A stretch of 64,000 nucleotides of DNA from an uncultured Winogradskyella sp. (GTDB taxonomy: Bacteria > Bacteroidota > Bacteroidia > Flavobacteriales > Flavobacteriaceae), in NCBI RefSeq assembly GCF_947498005.1, contig NZ_CANMIW010000004.1, forward strand, positions 124,001 through 188,000. Direction: 5' to 3'. The position numbers and the translations under genes are program-made. Positions 18,503-27,264 of the stretch are shown one piece after another. Each line of letters opens with the position of its first letter. Position 1 is the first letter of the stretch. The notes beneath the pieces are model-generated. The model saw only the letters and a program-made list of their open reading frames with translations, did not search any database and was not told where the DNA came from.

Positions 18503-19486
18503 ATGAGAAGAATATATATTATTATTTGTATTACGCTATTTGTAAGTAATATTAAAGCTCAGAGTATAACATCTGCTGAGTATTTTATAGATGAAGATCC
18601 AGGGATCGGAATGGGAAATACCTTAAGTGTTAATGCAAATACTGGTAGTATAAATCAATCTTATACTATTTCTATGGCAGCAGAAGAAGAAGGTGTACAT
18701 TTAATAACTTTTAGAGTAAAAGATGATCTTGGAAGATGGAGTTTAAACGACAAGCAATGGGTCTATGTTTCAAAAACCAATACAGATTCAAATTCAGTAA
18801 TTGTAGCTGCAGAGTATTTCTTTGATGATGAAGATGTTGGGTTTGGCGATAATATGTCATTAAGTATACCTAATGAGGCAAATCCTATAGTAACATCCAC
18901 AATTTCAACCACGGACTTAGATTCTGGCATTCATATCTTATATGTTAGAGTTAAAAATTCTGAGGAAAAATGGAGTTTATATGATAGGCAACTAATTTAT
19001 ATCTCAGCTATTGGTGAAGTTTCCAATATTATTGCATTTCAATACTATGTTGATTCAGAGATAAATGGGCTTACTGATGTAAGTGTTAACCCATCTGAGC
19101 CATCACTAAGTAGAGTTATTAATGTAAACACTACAGGATTGTCTCAGGGAGATCATGTTTTTTGTGTAAGAACCAAAAATGAAGATGAAAATTGGTCACT
19201 TTACGATTGCGAAATATTTACAATAAGTGGTCAATTAAGTACAGATGAAAGTTTATATAATTCTATAAATGTTAACCCTAATCCGTTTATAAACACAATA
19301 AATTTCGAGGCTTCTAGAGCTGTAACTTTTAAAGAGGTTTCTGTTTATGACATTACAGGAAAAGAGGTTTATTCAACTAAAGAAGACATAAGAAACTTAG
19401 AGTTAGGGCATATAGAAAGTGGTATATATATATTAAGTTTATCTACTGAAAATGAAAAAGCAACCTTTAAGATAGTAAAGCAATAG
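18503..19486 (+). CDS. T9SS type A sorting-domain surface protein with three internal repeats
   Basis: 327 residues. The signal peptide ends IKAQ. Three repeats of about 80 residues follow, each with an AEYFIDEDPG-like start, a GVHLITFRVKD-like core and a W-S-L-x-D end (WSLNDKQ, WSLYDRQ, WSLYDCE). The C-terminal 75 residues are a type A sorting domain: INVNPNPFINTINFEA, KEVSVYDITGKEVY, LELGHIESGIYILSL and a final KIVKQ. It is thus exported through T9SS and attached to the cell surface. Confidence 0.8.
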   Translation: MRRIYIIICITLFVSNIKAQSITSAEYFIDEDPGIGMGNTLSVNANTGSINQSYTISMAAEEEGVHLITFRVKDDLGRWSLNDKQWVYVSKTNTDSNSVIVAAEYFFDDEDVGFGDNMSLSIPNEANPIVTSTISTTDLDSGIHILYVRVKNSEEKWSLYDRQLIYISAIGEVSNIIAFQYYVDSEINGLTDVSVNPSEPSLSRVINVNTTGLSQGDHVFCVRTKNEDENWSLYDCEIFTISGQLSTDESLYNSINVNPNPFINTINFEASRAVTFKEVSVYDITGKEVYSTKEDIRNLELGHIESGIYILSLSTENEKATFKIVKQ

Positions 19487-19505
19487 TCAATTGGCGAGTT
19501 ATGTT

Positions 19506-19537
19506 AAAAAACCATCTCAAATCGAGATGGTTTTTTT
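19506..19537 (+). terminator. Intrinsic terminator after the T9SS surface protein
   Basis: The inverted repeat AAAAAACCATCTC / GAGATGGTTTTTT has a 5-nt loop and ends in seven T. It lies 20 bp after the stop at 19486 and 24 bp before priA, so priA must have its own promoter, or depend on readthrough. Confidence 0.85.
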
Positions 19538-19561
19538 ATTTAAAGGCATTACTTTTGATGT

Positions 19562-22015
19562 ATGCTACATTTTATAGACGTCATTTTGCCCATTCCGCTT
19601 CAAAAGGCATTTACCTATCATATTACTGAAGCAGAATCTCAATATTTATCACTAGGTATGCGTGTGGCCGTACCTTTTGGTAAAAGTAAAATTTATACGG
19701 CTTTAGTTTATAGTATTCATCAAAATCCACCAACGGCTTATGATGCAAAAACCATTCATCAAATTTTAGATGAAACACCTGTAATTACTTTAAACCAATT
19801 AAAGCATTGGGAGTGGATAGCTAAGTACTATATGTGTAGTATTGGTGAGGTTTTAAGAGCAGCAATGCCAAATGCTTTTTTGTTAGAAAGTGAAACTATT
19901 ATTTCTAAAAACGAAAAAGTAAAGATTAGTGAATCGGAATTAAAGGATGACGAATTTTTAATTTACGAGGCTTTACAACATCAATCATCACTTAAAATTA
20001 ATGATGTTGTCTCAATTTTAGATAAAAAACGTGTATTGCCAGTAATTAATGGTTTAGTTGAGAAGGGTGTTCTTAATCTACAAGAAGAACTCTATGAGAA
20101 GTATACGCCAAAATTAGTACGCTATGTAAAGTTGCATCACAATCATAAAACTCAAAACAAGTTGCAAGAGTTGTTAGAAGAATTGAGTCGTGCTCCTAAG
20201 CAAAGAGAAGTGGTATTAACATTGTTTACCATGGAAGCGTCCCTAAATCAGCCTATAAAAGTTTCAGATTTATCAGAACGAAGTGGAGCGTCTTCAAGCA
20301 TTATAAAAACTTTAATTGATAAACAGATATTAGAAGAATATCATATTAAAATAGATCGCGTACAATTTGAAGGCGAAGGTAATGAAGACGCTAAACGTTT
20401 AAGTGAAGCACAACAAAAGGCATATGATGAGGTTGAAACTATTTTTAAAGAAAAATCAGTAGCCTTATTGCATGGTGTAACGTCTTCTGGTAAAACAGAA
20501 ATTTATGTTCAGCTTATTCAAAAACAACTAGAAATAGGTAAGCAAGTCTTGTATTTATTACCTGAAATTGCACTAACTACGCAATTGGTCAATAGGCTTC
20601 AAGATTATTTTGGAGAGAAAGTGGCTGTTTTTCATTCTAGATATTCTGGAAACGAGAGGGTAGAAGTATGGCAAAATATGCTTTCTAATTCTGATAAAGC
20701 TCAGGTTGTTATTGGTGCGCGTTCGTCGTTATTATTACCTTTTAAAAATTTAGGATTAATCATTGTAGATGAAGAACACGAGCAATCTTACAAGCAGTTT
20801 GATCCTGCACCTCGTTACCATGCAAGAGATGCAGCCATTGTATTAGCTAATATTTTTAAAGCAAAAACACTTTTAGGTTCCGCAACACCAAGTTTAGAAA
20901 GTTATTTTAATGCCAGCCAAGGAAAATATGGTTTGGTAGAATTAAACACACGTTACAATAATGTACTAATGCCAGATATTGAGTTGGTAGATTTAGCAGA
21001 TAAGTACAAGCGTAAACGCATGAAAGGTCATTTTAGCGATAGATTAATTGAAGAAATGACCGAAACCTTAGAAGAAGGCTTTCAAATTATACTGTTCCAA
21101 AACAGAAGAGGTTTTTCGCCAATTATAGAATGTACAACCTGCGGAACTTCGCCTCAATGTCCTAATTGTGATGTGAGTTTAACCTATCACCAATACAGAG
21201 ATCAGTTGCGATGTCATTACTGTGGTTATAATTCGGCTATGCTAAAAAGCTGTCAAGCTTGTGGTAATTCTACTTTAGATACCAAAGGTTTTGGAACCGA
21301 ACAAATTGAAGAGGAAGTTAAAGTTCTATTTCCCGATAAAAAGGTGGCTCGAATGGATTTAGATACCACAAGAGGTAAATACGGTTTTGAGAAAATAATA
21401 AACAGTTTTGAACAACGTGAAGTTGATATTTTGGTCGGTACGCAAATGTTAACCAAAGGATTAGATTTTAGATTTGTAAAACTCGTTGGTATAATGAATG
21501 CAGATAACTTGCTTAATTTTCCAGACTTTAGAGCTCACGAGCGCAGTTATCAACTTATGGCACAAGTTTCTGGTAGAGCAGGTAGAACGGATTTGAGAGG
21601 TAAAGTGTTGATACAAACGTATAATCCACATCATAATATTTTACAGCAGGTTTCTACTAATTCTTATAAAGAAATGTTTGCAGAACAAATGAATGAGCGT
21701 TATAATTTTAAATATCCACCAATATTTAGATTAATTAAAATAACATTTAAACATAAGGATTACAATCGTGTTAATTTAGCAGCAGATTGGTATGCCAAAT
21801 CATTAAAACAGTATTTTAAATCTAATGTTTTGGGTCCAGAATTTCCACCAGTATCTCGAATTAGAAATTTATATCACAAAAATATTTTAATAAAAATTCC
21901 GCAGCAGCAATCCTTAGGTAAAACAAAAGAGGTTTTAAGAAAGATTGATAATAGTTTTAATGCTGTCAAAGATTTTAGACCAGTTAGAGTGGTTATCAAT
22001 GTAGATAATTATTAA
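19562..22015 (+). CDS. priA: Primosomal protein N' (PriA replication-restart helicase)
   Basis: An 817-residue 3'-to-5' DNA helicase that reloads the replisome at stalled forks. The N-terminal 3'-BD is VILPIPLQKAFTYHI. The winged helix is in the middle. Walker A is GVTSSGKTE near 304-312 and the DEEH box is near 402. The zinc module between about 523 and 575 has eight cysteines (CTTC, CPNC, CHYC, CQAC). Helicase motifs V/VI GTQMLTKGLDF and QVSGRAGR follow. Length is slightly above the Proteobacterial form, as usual in Bacteroidota. Confidence 0.97.
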   Translation: MLHFIDVILPIPLQKAFTYHITEAESQYLSLGMRVAVPFGKSKIYTALVYSIHQNPPTAYDAKTIHQILDETPVITLNQLKHWEWIAKYYMCSIGEVLRAAMPNAFLLESETIISKNEKVKISESELKDDEFLIYEALQHQSSLKINDVVSILDKKRVLPVINGLVEKGVLNLQEELYEKYTPKLVRYVKLHHNHKTQNKLQELLEELSRAPKQREVVLTLFTMEASLNQPIKVSDLSERSGASSSIIKTLIDKQILEEYHIKIDRVQFEGEGNEDAKRLSEAQQKAYDEVETIFKEKSVALLHGVTSSGKTEIYVQLIQKQLEIGKQVLYLLPEIALTTQLVNRLQDYFGEKVAVFHSRYSGNERVEVWQNMLSNSDKAQVVIGARSSLLLPFKNLGLIIVDEEHEQSYKQFDPAPRYHARDAAIVLANIFKAKTLLGSATPSLESYFNASQGKYGLVELNTRYNNVLMPDIELVDLADKYKRKRMKGHFSDRLIEEMTETLEEGFQIILFQNRRGFSPIIECTTCGTSPQCPNCDVSLTYHQYRDQLRCHYCGYNSAMLKSCQACGNSTLDTKGFGTEQIEEEVKVLFPDKKVARMDLDTTRGKYGFEKIINSFEQREVDILVGTQMLTKGLDFRFVKLVGIMNADNLLNFPDFRAHERSYQLMAQVSGRAGRTDLRGKVLIQTYNPHHNILQQVSTNSYKEMFAEQMNERYNFKYPPIFRLIKITFKHKDYNRVNLAADWYAKSLKQYFKSNVLGPEFPPVSRIRNLYHKNILIKIPQQQSLGKTKEVLRKIDNSFNAVKDFRPVRVVINVDNY

Positions 22016-22022
22016 ACCAAAA

Positions 22023-22046
22023 AATCCTAAACCGAAGTTTAGGATT
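22023..22046. terminator. Hairpin between convergent priA and the LytTR regulator
   Basis: Perfect 10-bp inverted repeat AATCCTAAAC / GTTTAGGATT around a CGAA tetraloop, starting 8 bp after the priA stop, flanked by A-rich and T-rich runs. It probably serves priA, and possibly the convergent gene ending at 22091. Confidence 0.75.
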
Positions 22047-22090
22047 CTTTAAAATTATAATGTAATGCTTAAAATGTTTATGTAATGTTT

Positions 22091-22786
22091 CTACATGTTA
22101 TTTAAAGCATCAACTAATTGAGTCTTTTTATTTCGACTCAATGGGATTTCGTAAGCACCAACTTCAACATTTTTACTGTTAAATCGGTCAATTTTATCGA
22201 GATTCACAATATAAGATTTATGAATTCTTAAAAATTTACCTTCTGGTAATTCGCTTTCAAAAGCTTTCATTGTAGATAAAACCACGAGACTGTTTTCTTC
22301 AGTAACTACTTTTACGTAATCACCAAGAGCTTCAATCCATTTAATATCCTTAATATAAACTTTACGTTTTTTAAGGTTGCTTTTTACAAAAATATGTTCG
22401 CCATCCGTTTCATTAAAGTCCAGTTTTAATTTGTGCTGCTCAATAGCTTTTTCTACGGCAGTATTAAAACGTTCTTTAGTAATAGGTTTTTGAAGATAAT
22501 CTGTGGCATCATAATTAAATGCTTTAAAAGCATATTCGGTTTTACCGGTAACAAAGATAATTTGGGGTTTGTTGTTGAGTACATCTAGTAATTCAAAACC
22601 GTTTAATACTGGCATCTCTATATCTAGAAAGATAAGATCTACTTTGTGAGTATTAAGACCGTTTTTTGTTTCTAACGCACTGCTGTACTCTGCAATAAGA
22701 TTAAGTGAGGAATGATTCTCAATTAACTTTACAATAGAGAGACGCTGAATCGCAGAATCATCAACAACTACACAGTTTAAAGTCAT
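22091..22786 (-). CDS. LytTR-family response regulator without adjacent kinase
   Basis: 231 residues. Receiver domain with D9/D10, phospho-acceptor D55 in LIFLDIEMPV, and YLQKPIT as the conserved Lys region. The LytTR DNA-binding domain covers about 130-231 (WIEALGDYVKVV, FLRIHKSYIVNLDKI, EIPLSRNKK). No histidine kinase is next to it, so it is an orphan whose partner must lie elsewhere. Unlike many LytTR pairs, no obvious target gene is adjacent; the S6/S18/L9 operon diverges from it across 213 bp. Confidence 0.92.
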   Translation of the reverse strand: MTLNCVVVDDSAIQRLSIVKLIENHSSLNLIAEYSSALETKNGLNTHKVDLIFLDIEMPVLNGFELLDVLNNKPQIIFVTGKTEYAFKAFNYDATDYLQKPITKERFNTAVEKAIEQHKLKLDFNETDGEHIFVKSNLKKRKVYIKDIKWIEALGDYVKVVTEENSLVVLSTMKAFESELPEGKFLRIHKSYIVNLDKIDRFNSKNVEVGAYEIPLSRNKKTQLVDALNNM

Positions 22787-22935
22787 AACATTATTAATTT
22801 TAGGTTAAGATATCGACAATAGTACGATAAATTCGGTTAAAAAACAAATATTACCGACAAAGCGTAATAATTAACATTAATTTTTATCGTTTTTTATGGG
22901 TAAAAAGCTAGGTTTAAAAGTAGTTGGGAAACTAG

Positions 22936-22966
22936 TTGTCAGTTATATAATAAATATGTATTTTTG
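22936..22966 (+). promoter_or_regulatory. Bacteroidota-type promoter of the rpsF operon
   Basis: A TTG (-33 element) at 22936-22938 and TATTTTTG at 22959-22966 match the TTG-N19/20-TAnnTTTG housekeeping promoter of Bacteroidota. Predicted transcription start is near 22973, leaving a leader of about 27 nt before the rpsF start. Confidence 0.7.
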
Positions 22967-22999
22967 CAGCCGTTTTAACAATAAACAAAATTATTTATT

Positions 23000-23350
23000 A
23001 TGAATCATTATGAAACTGTTTTCATCTTAAATCCCGTTTTATCTGAAGATCAGATAAAGGAGACAGTAAAGAAATATGAGGATTTCCTCGTTTCTAAAGG
23101 AGCTAAGATGGTATCAAAAGAAGATTGGGGCTTAAAAAAATTAGCTTACCCAATTCAAAACAAAAAAAGTGGTTTTTACCATTTATTTGAGTACACTGTT
23201 GCTGGAGAAGTAATTGAACCTTTAGAAGTAGAGTTTAGACGTGATGAGCGTTTTATGCGTTACTTAACTGTGAAATTAGACAAGCATGCTATTTCGTGGG
23301 CTGAGAGAAGAAGAGAAAAACTTAAAGTAAAAGCAAAAGCAAAAGCGTAA
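23000..23350 (+). CDS. rpsF: 30S ribosomal protein S6
   Basis: 116 residues. The S6 fold is clear: [20 protein letters not shown], the [21 protein letters not shown] strand, [19 protein letters not shown]. The C-terminus is a basic, Lys/Ala-rich extension. It binds S18 and the central domain of 16S rRNA. It leads the conserved rpsF-rpsR-rplI operon, with only 2 bp to the next gene. Confidence 0.97.
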   Translation: MNHYETVFILNPVLSEDQIKETVKKYEDFLVSKGAKMVSKEDWGLKKLAYPIQNKKSGFYHLFEYTVAGEVIEPLEVEFRRDERFMRYLTVKLDKHAISWAERRREKLKVKAKAKA

Positions 23351-23352
23351 TT

Positions 23353-23649
23353 ATGTCATCAATAGAACAACAAGCAAAAGGAAAGAAAGACGGAGAAATT
23401 AGATATTTAACACCGTTAAATATTGAGACGTCTAAGACTAAGAAGTATTGTCGTTTTCAGAAATCTGGAATCAAGTATGTAGATTATAAAGATGCAGATT
23501 GGTTATTAGGTTTTGTTAACGAACAAGGTAAGTTATTACCAAGACGTTTAACAGGAACTTCTTTAAAGTACCAAAGAAAAGTATCTGTAGCGGTAAAAAG
23601 AGCTAGACATTTAGCTTTAATGCCATACGTAGCTGATTTATTAAAATAA
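23353..23649 (+). CDS. rpsR: 30S ribosomal protein S18
   Basis: 98 residues with the S18 core [29 protein letters not shown] and [14 protein letters not shown]. The N-terminal extension rich in Gln, Lys and Gly is typical for Bacteroidota. It heterodimerises with S6. Middle gene of the ribosomal operon. Confidence 0.97.
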   Translation: MSSIEQQAKGKKDGEIRYLTPLNIETSKTKKYCRFQKSGIKYVDYKDADWLLGFVNEQGKLLPRRLTGTSLKYQRKVSVAVKRARHLALMPYVADLLK

Positions 23650-23661
23650 AACATCATAACA

Positions 23662-24123
23662 ATGGAACTTATATTAAAACAAGACGTTGATAATTTAGGA
23701 TTTAAAGACGATATTGTATCTGTTAAGAACGGTTATGGTAGAAATTTTTTAATTCCTCAAGGACAAGCTGTAATGGCTACTTCTTCTGCTAAAAAAGTAT
23801 TAGCAGAAACTTTAAAGCAAAGAGCTTTTAAAGAAAAATCTATTATTGCTGATGCAGAAAAAACTGCTGAAGGATTAAGAGGTTTAGATATTAAAATAAC
23901 AGCTAAAGCTGGTACAGGTGCTACTGCTGGAGATAAATTATTTGGTTCTATTACCAATATGGATTTAGCTGCTGCACTTAAAAACGCTGGTCATGAAGTT
24001 GACAAAAAGTTTATCGCTATTACAGGTGGTAACATTAAGCGTTTAGGTCAGTATGAAGCTGCAATTAGATTACACAGATCAGTAACAGTAGATTTAACTT
24101 TCGATGTTATTGCTGACGCATAA
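23662..24123 (+). CDS. rplI: 50S ribosomal protein L9
   Basis: 153 residues with N-terminal motif MELILKQDVDNLGFKDD and VKNGYGRNFLIPQGQAV, a long central helix and a C-terminal domain with KLFGSITNMDLAAAL. It binds domain V of 23S rRNA near the L1 stalk. Last gene of the operon, followed by a strong terminator. Confidence 0.97.
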   Translation: MELILKQDVDNLGFKDDIVSVKNGYGRNFLIPQGQAVMATSSAKKVLAETLKQRAFKEKSIIADAEKTAEGLRGLDIKITAKAGTGATAGDKLFGSITNMDLAAALKNAGHEVDKKFIAITGGNIKRLGQYEAAIRLHRSVTVDLTFDVIADA

Positions 24124-24143
24124 TCTTACTTAATACAATTTTT

Positions 24144-24175
24144 AAAAACCGTTTAGTTTACTAAGCGGTTTTTTT
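24144..24175 (+). terminator. Intrinsic terminator of the rpsF-rpsR-rplI operon
   Basis: Stem AAAAACCGTTTAG / CTAAGCGGTTTTT (13 bp with one G-U) with a TTTA loop, and a run of seven T ending the stem. It begins 20 bp after the rplI stop. Confidence 0.88.
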
Positions 24176-24261
24176 GTAATTTTTTTTTCAGAACACAATT
24201 AATATTTTCCCGTTGACCTAGCTGAATTCATTTATCACAATGGTCATAAAATTGATTTATT

Positions 24262-25134
24262 ATGAAAAATTTTCTCTACCTATTACTAATTTGTGCGGTT
24301 TTTAGCTGTAAACAAGGCACAGAACAAAAAACTATTTCCGAGACCAAAGCGTCTAATCTTATACAACTTTTTAAGGCCTCGCATTCAGATTATCCCAACA
24401 TTAGTGTGCATCGTGGCGGAAAAGGACTTTTAAATTATCCTGAAAACTGCTTAGAAACCATTAAGTATATCAACGACAGTATTTATGCTATTTATGAAGT
24501 AGATGTAGCACAGACTAAAGATGGTCAACTGGTATTGTTGCATGATAAATCTATTGACAGAACAACTAATGGCAGCGGTAAAGTTGGGGATTTAACTTAT
24601 GCTGAATTAAAACAATTTAATTTAGTTGATGATTTTGGCAACGAGACTGAGTTTAAAATTCCTCTATTTTCTGAAGTTTTATCATGGTGTGAAGAAAACA
24701 ATGTGGTTTTAACCGTAGATATTAAAAAAACAGTTAGTCAAGAGACCGTAATAAATGAAATCAAAAAGCAGGCAGCAGAAGACGTTAGTATTATAATTAC
24801 CTATAACATTGACCAAGCCAAAACCGCTTACCAATTAGCTCCAGATTTATTGTTATCAGTTTCTGCCAGAAACGACGTAGAATTCGATAGGTTATTAAAA
24901 ACTGAAATACCGACAGATAATATGCTTGCATTCACTGGTACGCGCTTATCTGGTGCCTCTTTGTTTAAGAGATTACATGATTATAATATTGTATGTATGT
25001 TAGGTACTTTAGGAAATTTAGACAAAAGAGCAGAGGCTAGAGGAGATGATATTTACATGGAATGGAAAGCGCTAGGTGCAGATGTTTTAGCAACAGATAG
25101 ACCTTTTGCTGCATATAAAGCTATAAATAATTAA
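24262..25134 (+). CDS. Glycerophosphodiester phosphodiesterase-family lipoprotein
   Basis: 290 residues. A lipoprotein signal with lipobox FSCKQ (Cys16) anchors it in the envelope. The GDPD TIM barrel has VHRGGKGLLNYPENCLETI (catalytic His-Arg and Glu), YEVDVAQTKDGQLVLLHDKSIDRTTNG (Glu, Asp, His) and a late DVLATDRP. It should cleave glycerophosphodiesters or related phosphodiesters; the substrate is unproven. The usual EFD...TKD region carries EVDVAQTKDG. Confidence 0.9.
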   Translation: MKNFLYLLLICAVFSCKQGTEQKTISETKASNLIQLFKASHSDYPNISVHRGGKGLLNYPENCLETIKYINDSIYAIYEVDVAQTKDGQLVLLHDKSIDRTTNGSGKVGDLTYAELKQFNLVDDFGNETEFKIPLFSEVLSWCEENNVVLTVDIKKTVSQETVINEIKKQAAEDVSIIITYNIDQAKTAYQLAPDLLLSVSARNDVEFDRLLKTEIPTDNMLAFTGTRLSGASLFKRLHDYNIVCMLGTLGNLDKRAEARGDDIYMEWKALGADVLATDRPFAAYKAINN

Positions 25135-25140
25135 ATAAAT

Positions 25141-25167
25141 AGATTCTGAAACAAGTTCAGAATGACA
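25141..25167. repeat. Dispersed palindromic (REP-like) repeat between genes
   Basis: ATTCTGAA at 25143-25150 and TTCAGAAT at 25156-25163 form a perfect 8-bp stem with an ACAAG loop, followed by GACA. From general knowledge, this sequence type is scattered through many Flavobacteria genomes; its minus-strand translation contains the familiar HSELVSES string. It lies in the 46-bp gap between the GDPD gene and the next one, and could end or stabilise the upstream mRNA. Confidence 0.7.
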
Positions 25168-25180
25168 AAACAATGTTGAA

Positions 25181-25657
25181 ATGAAGTATTCAAGATTAAC
25201 GAAAGAACAGTTTGAAGAATTACACCAAGAATTCATTAATTTTTTAGCTACACAATCCATTACTGGTGATGAATGGGAAGACATTAAAAAGAATAAGCCA
25301 GAAACTGCAGAGCAAGAGCTCGACGTATTTAGCGATTTGGTTTGGTTAGGTGTTTTACAGAAAGTTCAATATTTAGAACATATTTCGCCACAACAAATTC
25401 ACTTATTTCAGTGCAATGAAAATAGCATGCGTTTAATTGCCCTAAGAATTGAAAATAAACGTGTAGATTTTACAACTAAAGAAGGTTTTAATTGGTTACG
25501 CGATAATTTATTATCTGAATCTGTGGAGTTTTTTAATGCTAAAAAAGACTATTCAGACGATAAGTATTTAGATATATTTAAAATGATTCAGTCTGGCGCA
25601 AACATTACTAAAGGAGAATTGTTTGAGTACTTTGCTAATTTGGTTAAAGGAGCTTAA
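25181..25657 (+). CDS. Cytoplasmic DUF6495-type protein of unknown function
   Basis: 158 residues, no signal peptide. The sequence (KYSRLTKEQFEELHQEFINF, QSITGDEWEDIK, QELDVFSDLVWLGVL, FEYFANLVKGA) matches my memory of a small, well-conserved Flavobacteria family catalogued as DUF6495; I could not verify the number. All-helical, acidic. Function unknown. Its stop codon overlaps the convergent small gene at 25654. Confidence 0.7.
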   Translation: MKYSRLTKEQFEELHQEFINFLATQSITGDEWEDIKKNKPETAEQELDVFSDLVWLGVLQKVQYLEHISPQQIHLFQCNENSMRLIALRIENKRVDFTTKEGFNWLRDNLLSESVEFFNAKKDYSDDKYLDIFKMIQSGANITKGELFEYFANLVKGA

Positions 25658-25833
25658 ATGCCACCAGATTGTTGTTTTTGTTCAATGTAACGCTTTTGTT
25701 TAATATCTTTTTTCTGTCTTTCTACAGAACCAAATTTACGATGGTAAGGCAATGGTTTATCATACGGTTTATCAACATCATCTAAGAGAATGTTCCTGAT
25801 AAAAGAGTTTAGTTTTAATAAGAATGTTTTCAT
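25654..25833 (-). CDS. Small basic protein (59 aa) downstream of the ABC permease gene
   Basis: A 59-codon ORF starting at ATG 25833-25831 and ending at 25654. The product is basic and hydrophilic: KTFLLKLNSFIRNILLDDVD, then PLPYHRKFGSVERQKKDIKQ and a Gln-rich end. It starts 11 bp after the permease stop, on the same strand, so it is probably co-transcribed. Coding-like composition and the absence of any other gene there support it. No family recognised; cytoplasmic. It overlaps the convergent gene's stop by 4 bp. Confidence 0.6.
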   Translation of the reverse strand: MKTFLLKLNSFIRNILLDDVDKPYDKPLPYHRKFGSVERQKKDIKQKRYIEQKQQSGGI

Positions 25834-25844
25834 AATTTTTTTAT

Positions 25845-27086
25845 TTACTCATAACGTAAACTCTCAATAGGATCTAGTTTCGCTGCTTTTGTAGCTGGAT
25901 ATAAACCTGATACAACAGCAACAATAAATGCTATACTTGTAGCCCAAATCATGGCGACCCAAGGTGTAGAAAATTCAAGATCAAAACCATTGGCAACAGC
26001 CCAACCGATTAAAATACCTAGAATGATGCCTAAAATTCCACCAAGTTGACCAATTATTATGGTTTCCATAAAAAATTGAAATGCGATAGTTTTACGCTTT
26101 GCACCAAGTGCTTTTCTTACACCAATTTCGCGCGTGCGTTCGCTCACGGAAACTAGCATTATATTCATAAGAGCAATTGTAGATCCAAAAATGGTAATTA
26201 TACTTATAATCCATGCAGCAATATATAATGCCATTGTATTTTCTGCCACACGATTAAGTAAATCGTCACTGCGCTCTATACCAAAATCATTATCTTCAAT
26301 TGGGTTAAGCCCTCTTATATTTCTAAAGGTTAAAATAGCTTCTTCTTGTGCAGATTCTAGCATATCAGTTTTATCAACTTTTACACTTAAGTTGTAGTTA
26401 ATATTAGCATTCGTAAAAATAGAGCGTGCTTTTTGAATTGGCATAAATACTCTTAAATCTTGATTATTGCCAAACGTTGATCCTTTTTCTTTTAATACAC
26501 CTATAACTTTAAATTTAGAACCTCTAATGCTAATCGTTTTATCTATAGGATTATCATCAGGAAATAAAGCTTTCTGTAGATCGCTACCAATAACGCAAAC
26601 CGCATTACTGTTATCTACATCAAAAACATTGAGTGAGCGACCATTTTCAATTTCTAAACCAGAATTTTCTATATAATATTCATTAGCTCCCAATACGGCA
26701 ACTTCAGGATCTGTTTTTTTACTTTCATATTTTACCTCAGCGGCAAAAGTGCCCATAAATGAAACTGCAACTTTAGTAAATGGGTAATTGTAATTGTCTT
26801 CAAAAGCCTTTACATTACGATAATCAATAACCGGATTAATTTTTTGACGTTCTCTACTGCTTTGACGTTGGTTGGTAAATTCGTAACGCTGAATATTAAA
26901 TGTATTAGAACCCATTGAAGAAAAATTACTAGTAATCGTATTTTCTAGAGCAGACACACCACTTAAAATTCCTACTAAAGCCATTATCCCAATAGCAATA
27001 ATTAAAACCGTTAATATAGTACGAAGTAATTGACCTTTTATAGAGTCGAAGGCAATTCTAATATTCTCTCTAGCTAATGAAAACAT
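25845..27086 (-). CDS. MacB/FtsX-type ABC transporter permease
   Basis: 413 residues with the MacB_PCD plus FtsX layout. The first transmembrane helix is at about 20-42 (TILTVLIIAIGIMALVGILS), followed by a large periplasmic domain (VAVLGANEYYIENSGLEIEN, GRSLNVFDVDNSNAVCVIGS). Three C-terminal helices include SVSERTREIGVRKALGAKRK, the coupling motif, and a final KAAKLDPIESLRYE. Family members work as mechanotransmission units in efflux or lipoprotein handling. No ATPase gene is adjacent, so its partner is elsewhere. Confidence 0.92.
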   Translation of the reverse strand: MFSLARENIRIAFDSIKGQLLRTILTVLIIAIGIMALVGILSGVSALENTITSNFSSMGSNTFNIQRYEFTNQRQSSRERQKINPVIDYRNVKAFEDNYNYPFTKVAVSFMGTFAAEVKYESKKTDPEVAVLGANEYYIENSGLEIENGRSLNVFDVDNSNAVCVIGSDLQKALFPDDNPIDKTISIRGSKFKVIGVLKEKGSTFGNNQDLRVFMPIQKARSIFTNANINYNLSVKVDKTDMLESAQEEAILTFRNIRGLNPIEDNDFGIERSDDLLNRVAENTMALYIAAWIISIITIFGSTIALMNIMLVSVSERTREIGVRKALGAKRKTIAFQFFMETIIIGQLGGILGIILGILIGWAVANGFDLEFSTPWVAMIWATSIAFIVAVVSGLYPATKAAKLDPIESLRYE

Positions 27087-27191
27087 AGTTTTTAGTCGCG
27101 TTAGTTGGGTTGTTTTAAGTATAAGACTACTTAATCCGTATAAAGTTACTATAAAATGAAGATATCTTTATAAGACCTCTGAAAAATATAA

Positions 27192-27199
27192 TATTTTTG
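27192..27199 (+). promoter_or_regulatory. Possible -7 promoter element of hisS
   Basis: TATTTTTG matches the Bacteroidota -7 consensus TAnnTTTG and lies 66 bp upstream of the hisS start. No good TTG was found at the -33 position (CTTTA at 27166-27170 is the nearest), so the assignment is weak. Confidence 0.4.
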
Positions 27200-27236
27200 T
27201 GTTGAATTTTAAGTTCAAAATTAAGTTTCACTAAAA

Positions 27237-27257
27237 GAGATTCCTGCTTTCGCAGGA
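27237..27257 (+). repeat. Truncated dispersed hairpin repeat next to the hisS start codon
   Basis: GAGATTCCTGCTTTCGCAGGA. TCCTGC at 27242-27247 pairs with GCAGGA at 27252-27257 across TTTC. From general knowledge this is the first part of a repeat often ending in ATGACA in Flavobacteria; here it breaks off into CGTTAAC. It ends only 7 nt before the hisS ATG at 27265, so the hairpin would sit in the ribosome docking region. Confidence 0.65.
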
Positions 27258-27264
27258 CGTTAAC

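Noticed and set aside
18480..18510. Frameshift joining the genes at 17452 and 18503
   Set aside because: The second gene has its own start and a full signal peptide, so the two are separate proteins.
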